A stretch of 64,000 nucleotides of DNA, from the NCBI GenBank assembly GCA_947626275.1, contig CANQRL010000002.1, forward strand, positions 85,280 to 149,279, read 5' to 3'. The position numbers and the translations under genes are program-made. The notes below the pieces were generated by a model, which ran no database searches, was not told where the DNA came from, and was given only the letters and a program-made list of their open reading frames with translations. Position 1 is the first letter of the stretch; each line of letters begins with the position of its first letter. The stretch comes from an uncultured Bacilli bacterium (GTDB lineage Bacteria; Bacillota_I; Bacilli_A; RF39; UBA660). This document shows positions 41,111 to 49,553 of this stretch, one piece after another.

Positions 41111-41896
41111 CTAGAAGGTCATTAAAACCATCATAGATAGTAACATTAGACCCATAACTCCACCACCGGTAGAGAATAACATAACCATTGTTTGGTTCTC
41201 CATTGTTTCCAAACGTTCCTTATATTTCTGCTCTCTTGCCTTATTTTGAAGAGCGGATACAGTTCTTGAAAACATCATTACTTGCTCATGTTTATCTTTT
41301 TGAGATCCAAGACTTAAACGATATAACAAACGCATCATTCTCATAGAATCTCTAACTGGATACTCATTTGCAAAGTCAATATAAGGTTGAATACTAGAAT
41401 CACCCGCATCAATACGAGCAATTAATCTTTGTAGTCCTGGTCGGAATACTTCTGGAGCTGTTTCAATACTTCTACTTAATGCAACTGGTACAGTATAGTG
41501 CTGAACCAAAATTTCCAAACTTTTTAAATAGTATGGAAGCATTAAGTTAATGTGGTGTAAGTTTGCTTTATAATAAGATTTTAATGAATTATAAGGGCTC
41601 TTAAACACTAGATAACCAGCGATAACAGCGATTAATACGTATAAAAATGATAATTGATTAAAGAAGATAAATATAACGGCAATAATGGTAATCAAACCAT
41701 TTCTAACCCTAACACCAAATAATTCATTGACATTAAGGTCACGTCCTGGGTAACGAATACCCAAAAGGAAAACGTAATCATCTTCCATCAAAGATCTAAA
41801 GTATGGTTCGGTATCGGTAACAAAACGATTAGTATCTACTACACGGTTATAATTCAATATAAATACAATAATAACAGCGATAATAATAAATTGCAT
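41111..41896 (-). CDS. tadC: TadC-like pilus platform protein
   Basis: 261 residues with membrane helices near 1-12, 70-110 and 238-261 and a T2SS-F-like cytosolic helical region between them (YYLKSLEILVQHYTVPVALSRSIETAPEVFRPGLQRLI...ALQNKAREQKYKERLE). TadB and TadC form the inner platform of Tad pili. Its ATG overlaps the tadB stop by one base (TAATG). The tadA-tadB-tadC order is conserved here. Confidence 0.8.
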   Translation of the reverse strand: MQFIIIAVIIVFILNYNRVVDTNRFVTDTEPYFRSLMEDDYVFLLGIRYPGRDLNVNELFGVRVRNGLITIIAVIFIFFNQLSFLYVLIAVIAGYLVFKSPYNSLKSYYKANLHHINLMLPYYLKSLEILVQHYTVPVALSRSIETAPEVFRPGLQRLIARIDAGDSSIQPYIDFANEYPVRDSMRMMRLLYRLSLGSQKDKHEQVMMFSRTVSALQNKAREQKYKERLETMENQTMVMLFSTGGGVMGLMLLSMMVLMTF

Positions 41897-42801
41897 TATT
41901 CAGCACCTACATTCTCATTATAATACTTTTCTCCTTTTAACAAGAAGAATGTGTTAATCCACAAAATTGCATGAAGCAATAATTGTACATACCATCTTTC
42001 AAGCATTTCTAGATATGTTTCCGATCCTAACAAGAACTGAAGTAACATACACATGAAATACAATATAATACCGAACTGTAAAAATTTTCTATGGAACTGT
42101 GCTCTATCTAGTCTATCACGATATACGTTTTCAACAAGCATATCAATATCCTGTGACATGTTTTCTAGAGATTCAGCAGTATCCTTTGCACCTTCATTCG
42201 TAATTTGTAAGAATAGTTGGTGCATGTTCTTTACCATATAGAAGTCATACTTAGTACTCATAAAGACAAGTGATTGGTCAATAGTACCGTTTTCATATGA
42301 CATATCTATCATAACTTTAACATCTGTTTTAACAGGATCTTCTAAGATTCCTGATTCGTAAACACCTTCTAGAGCCTTTACGAAAGATTGGGTCGTCGCA
42401 AATTCCATAATCGTATTTGTCGTATATACTTGAATTTGTTCGAAAATAAATTCACTATAAATTCTTTTACAACGTAGATAAGTTAAATAGGGAATGACGC
42501 AGACAGCCGCAATTGCATAAATAACAGATACAATTAAGTTATAGAAGTACAAATAAGAAATAACGGCAGCTCCTAAAGAGAAGCTCAATACTTGTACAAT
42601 GTATTGATGGGTTGTATATTCCTGTCCTAAATCTTTTACCTTTTCACGAATTACCTTAAATGAATAAGGAGCAACTCGGTCATAAATAAAAGCGGATCTA
42701 TCTGCTACATACTTATATACGTTTTGACCATTTGCGCTTCTATAAACTAATATAAATATGATAATAATAGAAACGATAAAAAAGATTAATGTTACGCTCA
42801 T
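41896..42801 (-). CDS. tadB: TadB-like pilus platform protein
   Basis: 301 residues: an N-terminal helix (VTLIFFIVSIIIIFILVYRSA), two central helices (about 75-110), a T2SS-F-like cytosolic part (ATTQSFVKALEGVYESGILEDPVKTDVKVMIDMSYENGTIDQSLVFMS), and C-terminal helices. Partner of TadC; located between tadA and tadC. Confidence 0.8.
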   Translation of the reverse strand: MSVTLIFFIVSIIIIFILVYRSANGQNVYKYVADRSAFIYDRVAPYSFKVIREKVKDLGQEYTTHQYIVQVLSFSLGAAVISYLYFYNLIVSVIYAIAAVCVIPYLTYLRCKRIYSEFIFEQIQVYTTNTIMEFATTQSFVKALEGVYESGILEDPVKTDVKVMIDMSYENGTIDQSLVFMSTKYDFYMVKNMHQLFLQITNEGAKDTAESLENMSQDIDMLVENVYRDRLDRAQFHRKFLQFGIILYFMCMLLQFLLGSETYLEMLERWYVQLLLHAILWINTFFLLKGEKYYNENVGAE

Positions 42802-42819
42802 ATTTATCCTCCTTTTCTA

Positions 42820-44055
42820 TTATTGTGTTTGAAAATTGTTTGATGGGTTTTCATTTGGACTTACTGCACTAGGTTGTGGTACTTCAGTAACATTGGAAGA
42901 ATCCCCAGCATCCGTAGTAACTTCTACTGGATCTTTAAACGCATTAGCGTATGGATCATCATTTTCAATCGTTTCTGAAGCAGAAGTCCCATTGTCCTCA
43001 GCTTCTCCTCCCATAAACCCTTCTGGAAGAATAACGCCTTGTGCCTCCAAATAAGATATTAAGTATTTACTAGGAGGTCTTTTTGTAATTACGCCAGCTG
43101 GAGTTTTTTGAAATAAAATATTGTATTTAGCTTCATTATTCTCATTTACATAAAACTCGCATACTTCGGCAATTTCACGAATAAACCTTTTTGACTCTCT
43201 ATCTTGATATCCACGAATGTAAACACCAATTTGAATATATCGATAGATAGATCTTAAAAACTGGTCTATTTCCTGATTTGTTTCTAGCAAACTATACATA
43301 CGGTTTGGGATAGATGTTGCTCTATCGGCATGGATAGTTGATAAAATATAGTGTCCTGATGAAATAGAGTTACGAGCAGCAAGTACTGCTTCTGCACTAC
43401 GAACCTCGGATAGTAATATCCATTTTGGATTCTGTCTCATACAAGAAACAAGTACATCACTATAACTAGCAACGTTATTTGTTTTCATGGCTACAATATC
43501 TCTATGTGGATAAATTCTATCCAAGTGAAGTTCCAAAGTATCCTCTATTGTTATCAATTTTTCATTTTCATAAGTATGAGAAGCTAGATATTTTACAAAC
43601 TCTGTTTTACCAGAACCAGTTTCTCCACTTACAATAATATTACAATGTCCATGAACACAGCGAATTAGTAAGTCATGGATATCTTCTGTAATATATTTTT
43701 GTTCAATAATCTTGTCATGTTCCAACCGAATTTTGGCTGGCGTTTTACGGATAACGCATGCTATTCCATTTCGAGCAATAGAATCGTGGATAAAGTTCAT
43801 ACGCAACTCAGCGCTTTCACTATCGAGGAAAGGGTGAGCTGCGTTGAAACTATGACCAACAACGTTAGAGCATTGGAAAGCAAGCTTTTCCATAAAATTA
43901 TTATCAATTAACGGATTTTCTACTCTAAATATACCATGTGATAGTGTCTTTAGCCATAACTGGCCACCATTACTATAAGAAATATCGGTTACGTCATCAT
44001 TATCCAAATATTGTTGTAACGAACCGAAGTCCATTTGATCAAATATATTGTCCAT
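42820..44055 (-). CDS. tadA: TadA/CpaF-type secretion ATPase
   Basis: 411 residues of the VirB11/PulE superfamily. N-terminal domain about 1-120; Walker A SGETGSGKTEF (about 143-153), the Asp box ITIEDTLELHL, the Walker B-like KWILLSEVRSAEAV, and the His box STIHADRATSIPNR. It should power pilus assembly and possibly retraction. No other VirB11-type ATPase is in the window, so it might serve the T4SS half too. The C-terminal 55 residues are Glu/Asp/Asn/Ser/Thr/Pro-rich, beyond the usual CpaF core. Neighbours TadB, TadC and CpaB support the Tad assignment over VirB11. Confidence 0.88.
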   Translation of the reverse strand: MDNIFDQMDFGSLQQYLDNDDVTDISYSNGGQLWLKTLSHGIFRVENPLIDNNFMEKLAFQCSNVVGHSFNAAHPFLDSESAELRMNFIHDSIARNGIACVIRKTPAKIRLEHDKIIEQKYITEDIHDLLIRCVHGHCNIIVSGETGSGKTEFVKYLASHTYENEKLITIEDTLELHLDRIYPHRDIVAMKTNNVASYSDVLVSCMRQNPKWILLSEVRSAEAVLAARNSISSGHYILSTIHADRATSIPNRMYSLLETNQEIDQFLRSIYRYIQIGVYIRGYQDRESKRFIREIAEVCEFYVNENNEAKYNILFQKTPAGVITKRPPSKYLISYLEAQGVILPEGFMGGEAEDNGTSASETIENDDPYANAFKDPVEVTTDAGDSSNVTEVPQPSAVSPNENPSNNFQTQ

Positions 44056-44085
44056 ATATTTCTCAAACCCCTTTATTCTATCCTA

Positions 44086-44952
44086 TTATCCATTATTACT
44101 GTTACTATTGCTATTTGTATTGGTACTTGGAGTAGTTCCATCTAATGTTTCAACATATTCTTCATCAGTTGGAACAACCGCAGAAAGCGCATCAATGTAG
44201 TCTCTTAAATAAGCACTACTAATTTCTACATCACCAGTTACTGGTTTAGCACCACCATGAGGTACTACTACAACTTCAACACCTTGAGAACTTAAATATA
44301 ATGCTTTACGTAGTAAGTTGTGTAATTCTTCAGGAACACCAAAGTACAAGTAAGCTGGTACAGAATTACTTGAAACATCCTTAAATACATCTTCACCGCT
44401 CATATCCTTTACGGCCAATACTTGAACGTTTTCAATCAATTTTCCCCAGATTACTAATTCAGATTCATCTTTTGCTCTCATATAAATATCAATATAAGTA
44501 TCTGGTTGAATGGCATTACCGAAAGAAGTAACCATGTTAACCGCTAAGTAGTAAGGAGTATCAATGACACCATTAACATCCGTTTTAATTTTCTTTAACC
44601 ATGTTCCAGGAAGATCTTCAAAGTTAACTAAGACATCACTATAGAACATACTTCCTTTAGGAACAGTAGCATTCACTGCTGTATACTTTCCAACAATATC
44701 GCTTTCTCTCATCAAAACAGAAGATGGTTTTCCAGCACTAGCTACTACTTTCCATTCAATGTCTGATGATGTAATTTCTGTCTGTGGACCAATTAATTTG
44801 TTAGCTACTGGTACATTGACAGGATTAACAGCGCTATCGATAGTAGATTTATATCCCCAATAAAGAATAATCAATACTATCAAAACACCAATAATTGTTA
44901 CTGTATTTTTATTTGTGATAAATCTTTTTGCAGAAATCATAAAATTATTCAT
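44086..44952 (-). CDS. cpaB: CpaB/RcpC-like protein (SAF domain)
   Basis: 288 residues: an N-terminal anchor (VTIIGVLIVLIILYWGYKS), a SAF domain opening with VPVANKLIGPQTEITSSDIEWKVV...GKYTAVNATVPKGSMFYSDVLV, an RcpC-like second domain (DIYMRAKDESELVIWGKLIENVQVLAVKD), and a Thr/Ser/Asn-rich C-terminus. CpaB/RcpC is a standard Tad component on the outer face. It lies just upstream of tadA. Confidence 0.82.
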   Translation of the reverse strand: MNNFMISAKRFITNKNTVTIIGVLIVLIILYWGYKSTIDSAVNPVNVPVANKLIGPQTEITSSDIEWKVVASAGKPSSVLMRESDIVGKYTAVNATVPKGSMFYSDVLVNFEDLPGTWLKKIKTDVNGVIDTPYYLAVNMVTSFGNAIQPDTYIDIYMRAKDESELVIWGKLIENVQVLAVKDMSGEDVFKDVSSNSVPAYLYFGVPEELHNLLRKALYLSSQGVEVVVVPHGGAKPVTGDVEISSAYLRDYIDALSAVVPTDEEYVETLDGTTPSTNTNSNSNSNNG

Positions 44953-44955
44953 ATT

Positions 44956-45396
44956 CTATTCAACCTCCAACCATTTTTCTCCACCGAACTTAGATTCCAA
45001 AATAGAATTTATCGTATCGGTTAGTTTAAAATTAATACTGTCACCTCTTGTTATTGTGGTTGATGTTTCTGATCCCATCGTCTCCACTCTTATACTAACT
45101 TTTGGTGGCACTTCATTTACATCAAATATCCATATATGATATTGATGTTGCAATGTTGCATCCTGTGCAAATCTTCTAAAGAAACTCTCTACAAAAATTT
45201 CTCTATCAATTCTAATTGTACCATCATGGCGGTAAGCCGCCATGTCAAGTGCATCATACATGGCAGCCTCCGTTGTTTCTTTTAATAATTCATAATTATG
45301 TTCATCGGTGTTTGTAATAGATTGAAAGAAGTATACTAGGAACATAGAAACAATTCCTACTACTACAATCATAACACCCCAAAATGACTCTCTCAA
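44956..45396 (-). CDS. TadE-like/minor pilin candidate
   Basis: 146 residues: start MRESFW, helix GVMIVVVGIVSMFLVYFFQSI, then a helical and beta ectodomain without Cys (LLKETTEAAMYDALDMAAYRHDG...). The N-terminus follows the MRE(A/S) pattern of the two TadE-like proteins at 39735 and 40235, though Gly6 is Trp here. It is packed between cpaB (3 bases) and the 1130-residue secreted protein (6 bases), so it is translated with them. Confidence 0.55.
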   Translation of the reverse strand: MRESFWGVMIVVVGIVSMFLVYFFQSITNTDEHNYELLKETTEAAMYDALDMAAYRHDGTIRIDREIFVESFFRRFAQDATLQHQYHIWIFDVNEVPPKVSIRVETMGSETSTTITRGDSINFKLTDTINSILESKFGGEKWLEVE

Positions 45397-45402
45397 ATTC
45401 TA

Positions 45403-48400
45403 TCACCTCGCCCAATTAATTGTTGGATATGTATAAGAATTTCCACATCCATTTGCTAATATTTCATTTGCTCTAGCTTCAGCCGTTAATCCTTGTGGTA
45501 AACAAGTGCCTCTTAAAATATAATCATCAGTAAGTGCTCCACCATTTAAGTTTTGCAACGTATCCAAGAAGGTACTAGCGCAATATTTTCGACTGCTACT
45601 ATCACCAACGCAGATAATTTTTTGTTGTCCATTGTAATCTACGTAAGATGTATAAGGGTTTGCCCCAGAGGCACCATTAAAGTATCTAGCATTATCTCTT
45701 CTAATAAATTGAATTGCGTTAATATCTAGCATGATTTCATACATTGCTTGATCTGATTGAATCGCCCTTGCATCCAAAATTCTATGAAGTTCTTCCTCTG
45801 ATAATTGCCAGTTCTTACCAATTGTTCTACCTTGACCATCAAGTCCAGGGAATGATTTATTAATAGAGTCTGTGTCTTCCAATAATTGGATGACACGATA
45901 AGCAACGTCGACACCGTTCAAGTATCCCTCGGAATCGCCATCATCACTAGGATCACAAAATTCTGGGGAAATGCCTTGTAATGTACTTGCATCATATCTA
46001 CAGTCATAACCAAACATTTCATTTTCTACTTCATAAATACAAGTATAATCGAATCCTGACTTGCCAAGGGCGTTTGTTCCTGTTAAATCAGCAAAGTGTC
46101 CATTTGGAATATTGTATCCTTGATTGCTTGTTCCATTATCTCCTAAATTAGTTACCGCAACACTCATTTCATACTGACCATCAGTTAAGCTTAAAGCAGT
46201 TGGAAGAGTGTAGCCAATATAATAGAAGTAAGCGTCTGCCATAGATAGTTGGTTCTTACCTGGTATATTTATGCCTTGTCCTGTTTCATTTATCACGGTA
46301 CCATCTACTTTGTAAGAATACCACTCAAATATTCCAGCAGGAAAACTATATGTCCAGTCTCCTTCAATTTTCCAAGTAACTTGTTCACAATCTTTTACTT
46401 GAAGTTTTATTGGTTTACAGCCCCTGTCATATTGGCACTTATACGTATAAGAATTTCTATCCTTACATTTACTTACATCCACATTATTAGTATTATATCC
46501 AGTTTCATGAAGAGGATCTTTTGGAGGATCCATATCTAATTCATCTCTGGAAGAAAAATTCCTTGTGTTAGGTCCATAAGCATTATTAACAGGTTCATCA
46601 AAAACTAAATTAATAACTGTTTCATAAACATATTTTAAGTTTTTTGTACACTGTTTAATATATAGCTGGTAAGCATCTTCATCTTGTTCTCTATCTTTCC
46701 ACAATTTGTAAAAATCGTTCATGTCTTTTTCATATTTTGCGTAAGCATTTCTCTGAGCTAAATCTGTTGCATTAGCCGTATTTTTGTTGTAGTCAATACC
46801 TTTGCCATCTTTTACGCCGCTACTTCCACTTTGATTACCGATGTATGGACCACGTTGATGGTCATTAGATATAGAACTATCAACATAGTTTTTTGTAACA
46901 TTTTCTCCTGTCGCAACACATACTGTACGTATATAAACAGGATGAGGGCCAGAAGTATATTCATTTTGGCATGATACATTAGTAATATTTTTATGATTAT
47001 AGCCAATTTTCTCTAGATATTTTTTGTTTGCTGCATACGTCAAATAATCTGTAACTAATTCTCTTTCGTTACTTACATAATCACTTTTCCACTTCTTATA
47101 TAAATATCCTTCGCCACGACTCTCGTTTAGCTCTTTATTTTTACAAATTTTTTCTATATGAACTGAACCAAATGTTCCACTATCAGACCCCCATGCAAAT
47201 ACTTGGCCCGCCTTTACGCCATAAACAGAGGTTGGAAAACTCGTTTCAAAAGTCTCCATACAGAAGAGTTTACAGTATGGGTCATTACCAACGGTATTTC
47301 CATAGACAACAGTTCCACTTGCCATGGTCTTATTATCCTCAGTATTAGCTTGAGTAGTGATATGATTTGTATTATCAGAAGTATGCTTTCCTTTATCTGA
47401 AAACGCGATTTCACAAACTAGCCAAGCATCTTCAGACGGGTAATCTGAATAGAAAGTTTTTCCTGTTACGCAATCATCTAAATCAGCAGTCCCAGGATAA
47501 TTACCGCTACAAATATCTGGTACCGGTGTAGCTGGAGCACAATGTGCTGATTGATCATGATAAGGATTTTTTTGATTATCCATATAATTGGATTCAACCA
47601 TCAATTCAAAATCTTGAGGGGTATTAACAGTTATTTTTTCTGTTGTCCCATCGCCATCCATGTCCAACCACGCTTCAAAAGGAGATGTTTCACTAGCTGT
47701 CCTCAATCTTTCCACTAAAGTTTTATATAAATAAGGATTAGATCCTTTTACTTGATTTTTTAAAGCGTCAACGATGGCTGTACAATCATAAGTTGGTTGA
47801 GAAATAATATCTCCCATATAAATAAATTCTACTTCGGTTGCTACAGAAGCATTCTTTATACTATTTACGTCATAAGTTGTACGGTTATTTTGCACAACAC
47901 AGTTGACACCTTCGCCAACGCACCAAGGTTTTGGAGCTCTCTTTCCTATTTCAGGGTAAACCACTCCCGCTGTACTAAGAGCTTGGTATGCAAGTTCTGC
48001 GTTTGCAATCTCTATCGCTGTCCCGTAAACTCCCCTTATATATACCCAGCTACCCGAACAGTTTTTTCCATTATTTATAAAGTTACCATTACACTTTGCT
48101 TCGTTTGTAAAGAAAAGTGGTTCAAACTGGATAAATCTTTCACTAGCAACTGTTTGTCCTGGGTTTTTTGTTGAAGGTTGTGTCAATGTTGCATAAGTTT
48201 CAGATGTTCCGAAAAGTCTTAAAACTTGATTAATGGCAGTTTCAAAATCAGCTGCATTTGCAGAATACTTTTTTAAATATTCATAAGCGCCTTTGAAAAC
48301 TCTTTCTGCTCCATTTTTAAAAGACATTGCAGTAAGTGCTGAATTGACAAGTTGTCCTAATTCTCCTGGTAGAGAAGTTGCTCCTTGACCGCCATATGCG

Positions 48401-48795
48401 ACCAATTGGGTTGCGTTTTGACCAATTATACCAGCCACATTTGGTGAAAAAGTTCCACCGCCACCGCCGAGATATTCTTGACGAATTTTTTTATCTACCG
48501 TACCATTTAAAGTATAAATAGTATTGCCACCTCGGGTTGTCCCACTAGTCCATCCGGGATCTAGAATTAAATCATACGCATGTCCTATTTTATTACCATC
48601 TTGATCAACATACGCAATTCTGTACCCAATCCTTTTTGGATTAAATGCCGTTGCTCCAGTAGCTGTGCCAGCAGCTGCACCCGGTGTTGAATCTCCACTT
48701 GGGATAACATCTGCTTTTGCTATTATTGCAAAATTAAACCCTAGTAACGCAGCTATTAAAAGCAGTGATAGTATTGTTTTTGTTTTCTTTTTCAT
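45403..48795 (-). CDS. Very large secreted Cys-rich protein of the Tad operon; candidate adhesin or tip
   Basis: 1130 residues. Signal peptide (TILSLLLIAALLGFNFAIIAKA), no C-terminal LPXTG and no membrane anchor. At least 25 Cys spread over the chain (for example CEIAFSD, CKLFCMETFE, CKPIKLQVKDC), suggesting disulfide-bonded modules; mixed Tyr/Asn-rich sequence near the N-terminus resembles the start of other secreted proteins of this locus (FNPKRIGYRIAYVDQDG). No family recognised. As part of the Tad operon between a minor pilin and a small membrane protein, it may be a tip adhesin or a substrate (inference). Several opposite-strand frames here are shadows. Confidence 0.6.
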   Translation of the reverse strand: MKKKTKTILSLLLIAALLGFNFAIIAKADVIPSGDSTPGAAAGTATGATAFNPKRIGYRIAYVDQDGNKIGHAYDLILDPGWTSGTTRGGNTIYTLNGTVDKKIRQEYLGGGGGTFSPNVAGIIGQNATQLVAYGGQGATSLPGELGQLVNSALTAMSFKNGAERVFKGAYEYLKKYSANAADFETAINQVLRLFGTSETYATLTQPSTKNPGQTVASERFIQFEPLFFTNEAKCNGNFINNGKNCSGSWVYIRGVYGTAIEIANAELAYQALSTAGVVYPEIGKRAPKPWCVGEGVNCVVQNNRTTYDVNSIKNASVATEVEFIYMGDIISQPTYDCTAIVDALKNQVKGSNPYLYKTLVERLRTASETSPFEAWLDMDGDGTTEKITVNTPQDFELMVESNYMDNQKNPYHDQSAHCAPATPVPDICSGNYPGTADLDDCVTGKTFYSDYPSEDAWLVCEIAFSDKGKHTSDNTNHITTQANTEDNKTMASGTVVYGNTVGNDPYCKLFCMETFETSFPTSVYGVKAGQVFAWGSDSGTFGSVHIEKICKNKELNESRGEGYLYKKWKSDYVSNERELVTDYLTYAANKKYLEKIGYNHKNITNVSCQNEYTSGPHPVYIRTVCVATGENVTKNYVDSSISNDHQRGPYIGNQSGSSGVKDGKGIDYNKNTANATDLAQRNAYAKYEKDMNDFYKLWKDREQDEDAYQLYIKQCTKNLKYVYETVINLVFDEPVNNAYGPNTRNFSSRDELDMDPPKDPLHETGYNTNNVDVSKCKDRNSYTYKCQYDRGCKPIKLQVKDCEQVTWKIEGDWTYSFPAGIFEWYSYKVDGTVINETGQGINIPGKNQLSMADAYFYYIGYTLPTALSLTDGQYEMSVAVTNLGDNGTSNQGYNIPNGHFADLTGTNALGKSGFDYTCIYEVENEMFGYDCRYDASTLQGISPEFCDPSDDGDSEGYLNGVDVAYRVIQLLEDTDSINKSFPGLDGQGRTIGKNWQLSEEELHRILDARAIQSDQAMYEIMLDINAIQFIRRDNARYFNGASGANPYTSYVDYNGQQKIICVGDSSSRKYCASTFLDTLQNLNGGALTDDYILRGTCLPQGLTAEARANEILANGCGNSYTYPTINWAR

Positions 48796-48806
48796 TTCTT
48801 ATTCAC

Positions 48807-49493
48807 CTACACTCTAAAATCAAATTCGTTCTTCTTGACAAAGATTGACTTTAATGCTGCCAAAATCAATATCAAAATAACAATTCCCGCAACTAAATAA
48901 ATATAATACTTTCCAACGAACTGAATTACTTGATCTTTAAACGTTTCTTTCTGTTCTTCTGGATGGCTTGTCAATTGTACTGTTTTCCTTGTCTTATACT
49001 CCTCTACTCGTTCCAGAAAGGTTTCATAGCTTATTGAAGTAGAAGCCCAACGCTGACATAAGGAGAATCCTTCAATCCCTTTACAAACAGGATCTTCTGA
49101 AAATTCATTGTAGTTTGGTAACGTTACATACTTAGTTAACAGTATCTCATTGTTGCATTTGTCCGTTTGAACATAAATCCTAAAAGTTAACCGTTGATTT
49201 TCTCCATATCCTGTCAAGTTAAGTTCTGTTCCACCATCAAAACTGCTAGAAGTATATTTTTTTGGTCGCTCAGGATCAGTTGCATCTACAATGTACATAC
49301 CACTATACATATTACTTATCGTAACGGTAAAGACTGGTTTCCCATCCACCATCTGGTAGTTAGTGGACGTCTTGACGTTACTAGCCAGATTTCGATAATC
49401 TGTAAGTACTCTTGGATCACAAGCTGCAAACACCCCTTTTGGGGTTATTATCAGTATAAATGCTACTATCATATATATAAGATATCTTCTCAT
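48807..49493 (-). CDS. Type I membrane protein, first gene of the Tad operon
   Basis: 228 residues: signal peptide (YLIYMIVAFILIITPKGVFA), an ectodomain opening ACDPRVLTDYRNLASNVK with an Ig-like beta pattern and four Cys, then a C-terminal helix (YYIYLVAGIVILILILAALKSIFV) and a short basic tail. No family recognised. It precedes the 1130-residue protein by 11 bases. An extended -10 (TGTTATAAT, -10 at 49514-49519) is upstream, so this is the likely operon start. Confidence 0.6.
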   Translation of the reverse strand: MRRYLIYMIVAFILIITPKGVFAACDPRVLTDYRNLASNVKTSTNYQMVDGKPVFTVTISNMYSGMYIVDATDPERPKKYTSSSFDGGTELNLTGYGENQRLTFRIYVQTDKCNNEILLTKYVTLPNYNEFSEDPVCKGIEGFSLCQRWASTSISYETFLERVEEYKTRKTVQLTSHPEEQKETFKDQVIQFVGKYYIYLVAGIVILILILAALKSIFVKKNEFDFRV

Positions 49494-49513
49494 GTAGACT
49501 CTATCCTTTCTAA

Positions 49514-49522
49514 ATTATAACA
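49514..49522 (-). promoter_or_regulatory. Extended -10 promoter of the Tad operon
   Basis: TGTTATAAT on the minus strand; no good -35 at 17 bases, which extended -10 promoters can do without. It is followed by AGAAAGGATAG and the ATG at 49493. Confidence 0.6.
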
Positions 49523-49553
49523 TACTTTTTTCAAGTTTGGTAGTCAAATTTCA

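Noticed and set aside
42820..44055. VirB11 of a T4SS
   Set aside because: The same superfamily, but tadB, tadC and cpaB are immediate neighbours, so TadA/CpaF is the better name. A shared role with the T4SS half stays open.
45726..48174. Plus- and minus-strand frames within the 1130-residue gene
   Set aside because: Shadows: no ribosome sites, no domain pattern, and fully inside a long coding gene with a signal peptide.
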